A DNA stretch of 17,120 bases, taken from NCBI GenBank assembly GCA_018714545.1, contig DVNG01000066.1:1-17120 (forward strand), read 5' to 3'. Made by a program: the position numbers and the translations under genes. Position 1 is the first letter of the stretch, and each line of letters opens with the position of its first letter. A model generated the notes under the pieces. The model was given only the letters and a program-made list of their open reading frames with translations. It searched no databases and was not told the DNA's origin. This DNA is from Limousia pullorum (GTDB lineage Bacteria; Bacillota; Clostridia; Oscillospirales; Acutalibacteraceae). Shown here piece by piece: positions 1 through 6,251 of the stretch.

Positions 1-2
1 TC

Positions 3-63
3 CTCCTTTTGTTGTCCTTGCAGCTGCCAGACCGCAAGCTTATTTTACAACAAAAGGAGTTTT
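3..63 (+). repeat. Large hairpin with 13-bp perfect stem, U-rich tail
   Basis: Positions 3-15 are perfectly complementary to 47-59. Inside the loop a second small stem (17-21 with 34-38) can form. The outer stem is followed by TTTT-A-TTTT (60-68). This could be a long terminator or the 3' end of a structured RNA whose body lies left of the window. No coding frame is evident here. The structure is plain; its identity is not. Confidence 0.5.
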
Positions 64-96
64 ATTTTCTACATCACCGGCTGTCGCCTTCTTTTG

Positions 97-119
97 AACC
101 ACTCGCCTAGCGAGTGGTT
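97..119. repeat. Perfect 10-bp hairpin, triloop
   Basis: The arms 97-106 and 110-119 (AACCACTCGC / GCGAGTGGTT) pair perfectly around a 3-base loop, and TTTCTATATA follows. GC-rich hairpins of this shape followed by a T/A-rich tail resemble the subterminal hairpins of IS200/IS605-family elements, but it could equally be a terminator. No transposase gene is present in the window. Confidence 0.5.
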
Positions 120-132
120 TTCTATATACAAT

Positions 133-167
133 AAGGAGCAGTCTTTGTTGACTGCTCCTTGTTTTTT
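133..167 (+). terminator. Strong rho-independent terminator
   Basis: An 11-bp stem (133-143 with 150-160) encloses a 6-base loop and is followed by GTTTTTT. It ends a plus-strand transcript that begins left of the window. Confidence 0.85.
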
Positions 168-170
168 ATA

Positions 171-420
171 CTGCAAATCAAAAATCAGAAATTATCTGAC
201 AGCAAAAATCTATTTTAAAATTTTATTATTCTGAGCTGTTAAAAAAATTTAAGGTTTATACAAAATGCGGCAGGCTTACTTTATTTAAATTGTGCATTTA
301 TGTCAACATAATTTCAAATTTCAGTTAATCAACAGATTTTAATATGCTAATACTGAAAAATAATTAAATTTTCTCTGATTTTTCGCCCCATTTTTATTGA
401 TGTTTTTTAAGGTAATTCTG
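171..420. other. AT-rich intergenic gap, nothing recognised
   Basis: About 250 bases of AT-rich DNA lie between the terminator and the promoter at 421. I see no plausible gene, RNA or clear repeat in it. With the following promoter and leader the gene-free stretch runs to 552. Confidence 0.6.
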
Positions 421-449
421 TTGATTTTATTTGTATCATAATATATACT
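421..449 (+). promoter_or_regulatory. Probable promoter of the SGNH hydrolase gene
   Basis: TTGATT (421-426) and TATACT (444-449) are separated by 17 bp. Transcription would start near 456, giving a leader of about 97 bases before the start codon at 553. Confidence 0.6.
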
Positions 450-552
450 TAACAATAAAACAGTAAACAATTGGGTAAACCTGCTCATTTAAAAACGATG
501 GTTTGTTTATCCTTTATCATACCTTTTTCTCATTTATAAAGGAGTAATTTTT

Positions 553-1500
553 GTGAACAAAGAATCACCAAGTGACAAAAACAAAAGACGAAAAAGAAGG
601 TACAAAAAAGAGCCTTTGAGTCAGGAAAAAAAGGTTGCCGTTTTAATTGTATGTGCCATTGCATTTGTGGCAGTTATTTTCGGAGTAATATGTTTAATAA
701 GCGGAAACCTGCTTTCTGTAAATCCGGAAACAACATCCACATCGGAACAAACCTCTGAGTCTGAAAGCACCTCAGAAGAAACAACGGAAGAAACCACAGA
801 AACCACAGAAGCAACCACAGAAGAAACTACAGAAGCAGCATCAGAAACAACTACAGAGCCGTCATCATCCTCTTCAGACGGCAGTTACGATTATTCCTCA
901 CCTGTTCCCCAGTCGGCACCTGTTGATGACAGCTATTTCAGCGATGCGGTATTTATGGGAGACTCAAGAACAGAGGGCTTTGCACTTTTCTCAGGCCTTA
1001 ACACAATGACTACATATGCAAGCCGAGGACTTAACGTAAGCACAGTATTTACAGACGCCACCATAGACCTTAACGGAACAATGGTTACAGCTATTGACGC
1101 ATTGAGAAGCACATCTTTTTCAAAGCTTTACATAATGTTTGGATTAAACGAAGCAAGCTGGCCTTACAGCGAAGTATTTATTGATGAATACGGCGATATT
1201 ATCGACGAGGCAAGGGCGATAAACCCCAACGCTATAATTTATATTCAATCAATTCTCCCTGTTACAAAAAGCTCTTCCGACGCCAGCGAAAGCTTCAACA
1301 AAACCAAAATAGACAGCTTAAACGTAATGCTTCAACAGCTCGCCGCTGAAAAACAGGTTTATTATATAGACTGCGAAAAAGCCGTTGCCAACTCCGAAGG
1401 ATATCTGCCGGAGGAGTCATCCACAGACGGAATACACTTCGGTGTTCCGGAATGTGAAGCATGGCTTGAATATCTCAAGACCCACACTGTGTCACCTTGA
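553..1500 (+). CDS. Membrane-anchored SGNH/GDSL hydrolase
   Basis: A 315-residue protein predicted to be tethered to the outer face of the membrane. It has a very basic N-terminus (residues 1-27), one transmembrane helix (about 28-50), and a linker of about 50 residues made almost only of Thr, Glu and Ser (59-108), then an SGNH-fold domain. Visible catalytic blocks are GDS with nucleophile Ser138, GLNE (197-200, the place of the usual G-x-N-D) and D-x-x-H with Asp292 and His295. Family members are esterases or acetyltransferase partners acting on surface glycans; the substrate here is unknown. The start is GTG with AAAGGAG at 538-544, eight bases upstream. A lipoprotein gene follows 40 bp downstream, probably in the same transcript. 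The family call is firm; the cell-wall role is inferred from the anchor and linker. Confidence 0.85.
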   Translation: MNKESPSDKNKRRKRRYKKEPLSQEKKVAVLIVCAIAFVAVIFGVICLISGNLLSVNPETTSTSEQTSESESTSEETTEETTETTEATTEETTEAASETTTEPSSSSSDGSYDYSSPVPQSAPVDDSYFSDAVFMGDSRTEGFALFSGLNTMTTYASRGLNVSTVFTDATIDLNGTMVTAIDALRSTSFSKLYIMFGLNEASWPYSEVFIDEYGDIIDEARAINPNAIIYIQSILPVTKSSSDASESFNKTKIDSLNVMLQQLAAEKQVYYIDCEKAVANSEGYLPEESSTDGIHFGVPECEAWLEYLKTHTVSP

Positions 1501-1526
1501 GAAAACATAAAGGACTGAAATAATAT

Positions 1527-1533
1527 AAAGGAG
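1527..1533 (+). promoter_or_regulatory. Ribosome site deciding the lipoprotein start
   Basis: AAAGGAG lies 7 bases before the ATG at 1541 but only 1 base before the in-frame ATG at 1535, so 1541 is the likely start. Confidence 0.8.
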
Positions 1534-1540
1534 AATGAAT

Positions 1541-2008
1541 ATGAAAAAAACAATCAAAAAGATTATCTGCCTTGCAATGTGCGCTCTTACACTTTTCGCT
1601 TTTGCAGGATGCTCAGGCAGTGAAAACAAGGAACTTGATATAGAAAAATTATCAGGCGATCTTCTGGCTCAGGTTCAGTTTAAAGATACACTGACAAAGA
1701 TTGACGACGATATGATATCAAAGCTTTACGGCATAGATTATGCTGAAGAGCAGATAGTATACGTAAGCACAGGAGCTACAGCAGAGGAAATCGCTCTCTT
1801 CAAGCTTAAAGACAGTGCAGACGCTCAGAAAGCTTACGACGCAGTAAACAAAAGACTTGACTATCAGAAAAACAGCTATGAGCTTTATATTCCTGAGGAA
1901 ATGGTAAAGCTTGACGCCGCTGTTATAGAGCTTTACGGAAACTATGTTATCTTCTGTGTTTCCGACGGTGATACTGCAAAAACAATTATCGAAGAATATA
2001 TAAAGTAA
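1541..2008 (+). CDS. DUF4358-type lipoprotein
   Basis: A 155-residue predicted lipoprotein. It starts with MKK and a hydrophobic signal segment ending in a lipobox (FAGC, Cys at about residue 24), so it should be acylated and held on the outer face of the membrane. The rest matches my recollection of the DUF4358 family: an acidic start (DIEKLSGDLL), then LYGID, a GATAEEIALFK segment, a helix rich in Lys/Asp, and a Tyr-containing 'YIPEEMVKLDAAVIELYGNYV' type end. The function of that family is not established. It lies 40 bp after the SGNH hydrolase gene and just before a terminator, suggesting a two-gene surface operon. The in-frame ATG at 1535 is too close to the ribosome site. Confidence 0.75.
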   Translation: MKKTIKKIICLAMCALTLFAFAGCSGSENKELDIEKLSGDLLAQVQFKDTLTKIDDDMISKLYGIDYAEEQIVYVSTGATAEEIALFKLKDSADAQKAYDAVNKRLDYQKNSYELYIPEEMVKLDAAVIELYGNYVIFCVSDGDTAKTIIEEYIK

Positions 2009-2025
2009 TTTTACCAATACAAAAC

Positions 2026-2065
2026 AACACCGCAGACTTTTGAATAGTCTGCGGTGTTTATTTTT
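2026..2065. terminator. Bidirectional terminator between convergent genes
   Basis: A 13-bp perfect stem (2026-2038 with 2046-2058) with a 7-base loop is followed on the plus strand by TATTTTT. On the minus strand the exit is GTTTTG, a weaker U-tract. It separates the lipoprotein gene from nfo. Confidence 0.85.
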
Positions 2066-2897
2066 AATCTCTGTAAAGGCTTCTTAAAAGCTTTATTTCC
2101 TCTGCATGACCTGCTTCATCAAGGGGAGTTTCCAGATAGAAAGGCAAATCTCTCAAAAGGGGATGATTTATTATTGCGGTTATTGCCTCGATGCCTATTC
2201 CGCCCTTTCCTATACACTGGTGTCTGTCCTTGTGACATCCCAGAGTATTCATGCTGTCGTTTAGGTGTATCGCCTTTAATCTTTTTATTCCTATAATTCT
2301 GTCAAATTCCTCAAGAACCTTATCTAGGGAATTTACAATATCATAGCCTGCGTCAAACACGTGGCAGGTGTCCAGGGTAACTCCCAGATATTTCTCAAGA
2401 TTAGTTTTTGAAATTATCTCTGCGATTTCCTCAAAGCTTCTGCCAACCTCTGTTCCCTTGCCTGCCATTGTTTCCAAAAGCACTGTGGTTTTCATTCCCT
2501 CAAAAAGAACTCTGTTTAAAAGCTCTGAAATAAGCTCTATTCCCTTTTCTGCGCCCTGTCCCACATGGCTGCCCGGGTGAAAGTTGTAGTAGTTGTTAGG
2601 GAGCAGTTCCATTCTCTTTAAATCGTCGCTCATGGCTTCAAAGGCGAAACGCTTTGTTTCCTCCTTTTCCGCCGCCGGATTTAAAGTGTAGGGCGCATGG
2701 GCAAGGACGGGAGCAAAGGAGTTTTCCTCCATTATTTTTATAAGTCCCTCTATATCCTTTATGTCTATTTCCTTAGCCTTTCCCCCTCTGGGGTTTCTTG
2801 TAAAGAACTGGAAAGTGTTTGCGTCCATTTTCAAAGCCTGTTTTCCCATGGCGGTAAAGCCCTTGGCAACAGACAGATGACTTCCTATTTTTAACAT
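2064..2897 (-). CDS. nfo: Endonuclease IV (AP endonuclease)
   Basis: A 277-residue deoxyribonuclease IV, which cuts DNA 5' to abasic sites in base excision repair and uses three zinc ions. All nine metal ligands of the family can be placed: His67 (HAPY), His107 (NFHPGSH), Glu142 (ETMAGKGTEVG), Asp176 and His179 (LDTCH), His211 (HLNDS), Asp224 and His226 (DRH), and Glu256 (ETP). The length is normal for a compact bacterial Nfo. The ATG is preceded by AGAGGT five bases upstream. It begins 24 bp after the cysteine-synthase-like gene and is probably its co-transcribed downstream partner, with no obvious functional link between them. Confidence 0.96.
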   Translation of the reverse strand: MLKIGSHLSVAKGFTAMGKQALKMDANTFQFFTRNPRGGKAKEIDIKDIEGLIKIMEENSFAPVLAHAPYTLNPAAEKEETKRFAFEAMSDDLKRMELLPNNYYNFHPGSHVGQGAEKGIELISELLNRVLFEGMKTTVLLETMAGKGTEVGRSFEEIAEIISKTNLEKYLGVTLDTCHVFDAGYDIVNSLDKVLEEFDRIIGIKRLKAIHLNDSMNTLGCHKDRHQCIGKGGIGIEAITAIINHPLLRDLPFYLETPLDEAGHAEEIKLLRSLYRD

Positions 2898-2921
2898 TTA
2901 TTACCTCTTTATTTTTGTTTA

Positions 2922-3854
2922 TCAGTCGCCGTCAAAAAGCGGTGTTGAGAAATATCTCTCTGCTGTATCAGGAAGAACAGTTATAACTGTCTTTCCCTTT
3001 CCCAGCTTTTTGGCAAGCTTCAATGCGGCGGCAACATTTGTACCGCTGGAAATTCCGCACATTATACCCTCTTTAGAGGCAAGCTCTTTTGCTGTTCTTA
3101 TTGCCTCTTCGTCGCTGACGATATATATGTGGTCGTAAATGCTCTTATTGAGATTTTTAGGGATAAGTCCGTCGCCTATACCCATCTGGAGATGTGTTCC
3201 CACGTTTCCTCCTGCGAGAATTGCGGCATTTTCAGGCTCTACCGCCCATATCTCGATGTCCGGATACTGAGCTTTCAGCACCTCGCCGATACCTGTAATT
3301 GTACCGCCTGTGCCTATTCCTGAACAGAAACCGTCGATTGGGTCTTCAACCTGCTCCATAATCTCAAGGGCTGTTCTTCTTCTGTGAACCATTGGGTTTG
3401 CAGGGTTTGAAAACTGCTCAGGCACGTAAACCTTTGGATTTTCCTCTGCCATTTTCTTTGCTGTTTCAACGCATTTTGCAATGCACTCGCCGATATTTCC
3501 ATCGTCGTGTATTAAAATAACCTCTGCGCCGTAATGATGAACAAGCTTTCTTCTCTCAACACTTACGGAGTCAGGCATAATTATAATTGTCTTATAGCCT
3601 TTAACAGCGCCGATAAGGGCAAGGCCTATTCCCTGGTTGCCTGAGGTAGGCTCAACGATTATTGTGTCAGGCTTTATAATGCCGTCCTTTTCGCCCTGTC
3701 TTATCATGTTGTAGGCTGTTCTTGTCTTTATTGAACCGCCTACGTTTAAGCCCTCGTATTTAACCAGCACTCTTGCGCTGTCCTCGTCTACCATTTTATT
3801 AAGCTGAATAACCGGGGTCTGTCCCATAGCCTCCAGCACATTATTATATACCAT
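2922..3854 (-). CDS. cysK: Cysteine-synthase-family PLP enzyme
   Basis: A 310-residue fold-type II PLP enzyme of the O-acetylserine sulfhydrylase family, which normally makes cysteine from O-acetylserine and sulfide. Lys43 in GGSIKTR is the Schiff-base lysine. SGNQG (71-75), QFSNPANP (147-154), the phosphate-binding GTGGT (181-185) and the SSGTN loop (269-273) are all in order. Two motifs differ from the textbook enzyme: KDR is KTR, and SGNTG is SGNQG, in the loop that holds the substrate carboxylate. The start is the ATG at 3854 with AAAGAGGT nine bases upstream. An in-frame GTG 36 bases earlier (3890) has no ribosome site and sits at the predicted transcription start. The gene name is given for the family; the exact substrate is less certain. 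Confidence 0.85.
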   Translation of the reverse strand: MVYNNVLEAMGQTPVIQLNKMVDEDSARVLVKYEGLNVGGSIKTRTAYNMIRQGEKDGIIKPDTIIVEPTSGNQGIGLALIGAVKGYKTIIIMPDSVSVERRKLVHHYGAEVILIHDDGNIGECIAKCVETAKKMAEENPKVYVPEQFSNPANPMVHRRRTALEIMEQVEDPIDGFCSGIGTGGTITGIGEVLKAQYPDIEIWAVEPENAAILAGGNVGTHLQMGIGDGLIPKNLNKSIYDHIYIVSDEEAIRTAKELASKEGIMCGISSGTNVAAALKLAKKLGKGKTVITVLPDTAERYFSTPLFDGD

Positions 3855-3897
3855 TTTATATTTACCTCTTTCTCTGTTTTTATTTTGCACTGTATCT

Positions 3898-3925
3898 ATT
3901 ATATCACAACAGGAATTTGTGACAA
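3898..3925 (-). promoter_or_regulatory. Internal promoter for the cysK-like gene and nfo
   Basis: On the minus strand TTGTCA (3920-3925) and a perfect TATAAT (3898-3903) are 16 bp apart. The -10 box overlaps the sfsA stop codon (3899-3901). Transcription would start near 3891, leaving a leader of about 36 bases before the ATG at 3854. Confidence 0.7.
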
Positions 3926-4579
3926 GAGCGAAATGCTGTTTGGCGTAACATTGCAGGTGTAGGCGAATATTTCAACTCCCGATTTCTGCACTTCTTTAAG
4001 CTTATCTGCAAATTCCGGATGTGTTTTTCTATTGGGTGTAAAATACTTTGCCTCTTTTAACTGCACAACAAACACTACACAGCCGCCATAGCCGTTTTTC
4101 ACTGCGTCCTCAAGCTCTGTAAGGTGCTTTACACCTCTTTCCGTTGGTGCATCGGGAAACAGCACAACGCCATCATCCTCAAGGGTAACTCCCTTAACTT
4201 CGGCAAAATATTCTTTTCCCTTTCTTTTAAAATAAAAATCGAACCTGCTGTTTTTGTACTTTCTTTCCCTTGCAATATATTCTATGCCGTCCTTAAAGCT
4301 TCCGTCATGGATAAATTCAGAAAAAGCCACATTGGGCGCCTGACTGTCCATATTTATAAGAAGCTTTCCCTTTTCCACCGCCACAAGGTCATAGGCGGTT
4401 TTTCTATTTGGATTATCTGATTTTTCACAGTAAACCGTTGAACCAGGCAGAAGCAGTTCCCTGCATCTTCCCGTATTCTTTACATGAACCACCTGGACTT
4501 TACCGTCTATTTCCACATTGGCTATAAATCTGTTGGGACGGCTTATAAACTTTCCGGCGGCTATATTTTTGTAAAACAT
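3899..4579 (-). CDS. sfsA: SfsA family protein (sugar fermentation stimulation)
   Basis: A 226-residue SfsA protein. The family was named for stimulating maltose metabolism in E. coli and binds DNA; its biochemical role remains poorly defined. The N-terminal OB-like part carries HVKNTGRCREL (32-42). The C-terminal part has a PD-(D/E)xK nuclease-like core: Asp114 (RFDF), Glu127 and Lys129 (EVKGVTL), then the family signature PDAPTERG (142-149). Length is typical. The ATG starts 3 bases after the stop of the upstream gene, and its ribosome site (GAGGAA) lies inside that gene's 3' end, so translation is probably coupled. Confidence 0.93.
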   Translation of the reverse strand: MFYKNIAAGKFISRPNRFIANVEIDGKVQVVHVKNTGRCRELLLPGSTVYCEKSDNPNRKTAYDLVAVEKGKLLINMDSQAPNVAFSEFIHDGSFKDGIEYIARERKYKNSRFDFYFKRKGKEYFAEVKGVTLEDDGVVLFPDAPTERGVKHLTELEDAVKNGYGGCVVFVVQLKEAKYFTPNRKTHPEFADKLKEVQKSGVEIFAYTCNVTPNSISLLSQIPVVI

Positions 4580-4582
4580 AAA

Positions 4583-5695
4583 TCACTCTTCCTCAAGCTG
4601 TGCGGTCAAAACTACCGGATTGTGGTCTGAATTTTCAAATCCGCAGTCCAAGGTTTCCACACTTACGGACTTTACATTTGGTGAAAGTATAAAGCCGTCC
4701 AGCACATAATACTGTGTGTTTTCGCTTTCCGGATTGTAAGGCTCGTTTAAAAGTCTTGCGCTTGGCACATCGTCGTCGGAAACTATCTGCCATCCCTCAG
4801 GGAAAAGACTTGTGTCAACCACTCCGGGAACAAAATACTCGTCGTTTACAACTTCGTACTGTTCGCCCTGAACATCCGGAAATGTCTGGTTAAAATCTCC
4901 GCCGGCTATTACATAATTGCCCTTTTCATATTCATTTTTCAAGAAGTCGGAAAGTATCTGGGTTTGAAGCTTTTTGCCCTCTCCGTCGTCATAGGCGTCA
5001 AGGTGAAGATTTACAAGCACCAGCATTTTATCGCTGTTTTCTATTGGCACATACTCAACCAGCAGACATCTTTTAAGCTGGCAAAGGCTTACAGGCCAGG
5101 AAAAAGCTGTTGGGAAACCAACTCTCAATGCGCTTTCGTTTGCTGTAAATTTATTGAATATAGCAACGCCCGATTCAACCTCGCCGATTGTCGGCAGAGG
5201 ATAGGGCACATATTTTACACGGTAATTTGTGGCATAGGCGGCGCTGTAATCTTCAAGGCTTTCCGATATTGAGGAATACTCGTTGACATGGTAAGAACGT
5301 TTTGAGGACTTGTCAACCTCCTGAATAAAGTTTACGTCCGCATCGGCTTCCTTTATGGTGTTGATAATGCCGGAAAGGTTTTTCTCGATATTTTCACGGC
5401 TTTCTGTGTTTACGGTTTTTCCCCCGTCCATAAAGAAGTCGTGGTCTTTATCGTTGGCGCAGTAGCCTATATTGTAGGACAGCACGGTGAGAGTGTCACC
5501 TGCCGCAACTGTTTTTTCTGCGTTTTCTGCTTTTTCTACAGCTACACCTTCATACTCTGAGGGCTTAAACTCAGTGGCTGTGAGATATCCCGCCAAAGCA
5601 AAAAATCCTATTACAAACACAAGAACCAAGGCAAGAATACCTTTAAGAATCTTTACAGGAAAAGAGGTCTTTTTATCTTTTTTCTTTTTCGCCAT
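4583..5695 (-). CDS. Membrane-anchored endonuclease/exonuclease/phosphatase-fold protein
   Basis: A 370-residue protein with a Lys-rich start, one transmembrane helix (about 16-38) and an outward-facing EEP domain, the fold shared by DNase I, AP endonucleases and sphingomyelinases. Visible active-site residues are Asn75 (SYNIGY), Glu126 (FIQEVD), His231 (NLHLDAY), Asp267 and Asn269 (GGDFNQT), and Asp357-His358 (SDHNPVV). The set looks complete, so it should be an active Mg-dependent phosphodiesterase or phosphatase; nucleic acid, lipid or inositol phosphate are all possible substrates. The ATG at 5695 has a perfect GGAGG at 5701-5705; an in-frame Met ten residues earlier has none. It heads the minus-strand operon and abuts sfsA. 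Confidence 0.88.
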   Translation of the reverse strand: MAKKKKDKKTSFPVKILKGILALVLVFVIGFFALAGYLTATEFKPSEYEGVAVEKAENAEKTVAAGDTLTVLSYNIGYCANDKDHDFFMDGGKTVNTESRENIEKNLSGIINTIKEADADVNFIQEVDKSSKRSYHVNEYSSISESLEDYSAAYATNYRVKYVPYPLPTIGEVESGVAIFNKFTANESALRVGFPTAFSWPVSLCQLKRCLLVEYVPIENSDKMLVLVNLHLDAYDDGEGKKLQTQILSDFLKNEYEKGNYVIAGGDFNQTFPDVQGEQYEVVNDEYFVPGVVDTSLFPEGWQIVSDDDVPSARLLNEPYNPESENTQYYVLDGFILSPNVKSVSVETLDCGFENSDHNPVVLTAQLEEE

Positions 5696-5751
5696 AACTT
5701 CCTCCAATATCATAAAGCAATACATTTTAACAGTCGTTAATCTAAAAATTT

Positions 5752-5780
5752 ATTATACAATTATTTTTAAAATTTAGCAA
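5752..5780 (-). promoter_or_regulatory. Promoter of the EEP-sfsA operon
   Basis: On the minus strand TTGCTA (5775-5780) and TATAAT (5752-5757) are 17 bp apart. The start point would be near 5745, giving a leader of about 50 bases. Confidence 0.75.
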
Positions 5781-5851
5781 TATTCAAACCTTAAATGGAC
5801 ATGCATTTTCTAATTTCACTGTTAAAAAGTTAAATTATCGCTTGTTGATAG

Positions 5852-5880
5852 TTGAAAAACGTAGAAACTTATTATATAAT
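5852..5880 (+). promoter_or_regulatory. Promoter of the ferredoxin-HydS-phosphatase operon
   Basis: TTGAAA (5852-5857) and TATAAT (5875-5880) are separated by 17 bp. Transcription should start near 5887, about 53 bases before the first gene. A partial Rex-like palindrome lies just upstream at 5819-5836. Confidence 0.8.
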
Positions 5881-5928
5881 TAAGAAAGTTACTGTATACA
5901 TTTAATAAAAACAATAAATTTTGATTAT

Positions 5929-5935
5929 AGGTGAT
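5929..5935 (+). promoter_or_regulatory. Ribosome site deciding the ferredoxin start
   Basis: AGGTGAT matches the 16S tail and sits properly before the ATG at 5940. The in-frame GTG at 5931 lies inside it and cannot be the start. Confidence 0.75.
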
Positions 5936-5939
5936 ACTT

Positions 5940-6188
5940 ATGGATATATTTGTATGCATCGGCAGTTCCTGCCATCTCAAAGGCTCTTACGATATTGTAA
6001 ACCTTATGACAAAAAGCCTTGAGGAAAACGGTCTTACCGACAAGGTAAATTTAAGCGGCGCTTTCTGCTTCGGTAAATGCTCCGGCGACGGTGTTACAGT
6101 TAAAATCGACGACGAAATAATAAGCGGCGTAAACAAAGAAAATTTCAAAGAGATTTTCAACAGCTATGTACTTAGAAAATTCAAATAA
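5940..6188 (+). CDS. Minimal thioredoxin-like [2Fe-2S] ferredoxin
   Basis: An 82-residue protein with the four-cysteine pattern of thioredoxin-like [2Fe-2S] ferredoxins: Cys6 and Cys11 (C-x4-C) and Cys43 and Cys47 (C-x3-C, in FCFGKC). This is the cluster-binding domain found in NuoE and in the small subunits of electron-bifurcating hydrogenases, but those proteins are about twice as long and carry an N-terminal helical region that is missing here. It is the first gene of the operon that continues with the sensory hydrogenase 63 bp downstream. A role as electron donor or acceptor to that hydrogenase is the natural inference but is not shown by sequence. The intergenic 63 bp contain a weak AT-rich hairpin (6188-6194 with 6202-6208). 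Confidence 0.82.
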   Translation: MDIFVCIGSSCHLKGSYDIVNLMTKSLEENGLTDKVNLSGAFCFGKCSGDGVTVKIDDEIISGVNKENFKEIFNSYVLRKFK

Positions 6189-6251
6189 AAAATCCACCTG
6201 TGATTTTTAAATATATCGACGGAACTTAAAAAATAAAAGGAGAAAAAAGCG

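Noticed and set aside
3855..3890. N-terminal extension of the cysteine-synthase-like gene from a GTG
   Set aside because: The GTG coincides with the predicted transcription start and lacks a ribosome site, whereas the ATG at 3854 has one and gives the normal family length.
6188..6208. Hairpin between the ferredoxin and HydS genes as terminator
   Set aside because: The 7-bp stem is almost all A/T and HydS follows closely with no new promoter, so it is more likely an mRNA hairpin or chance.
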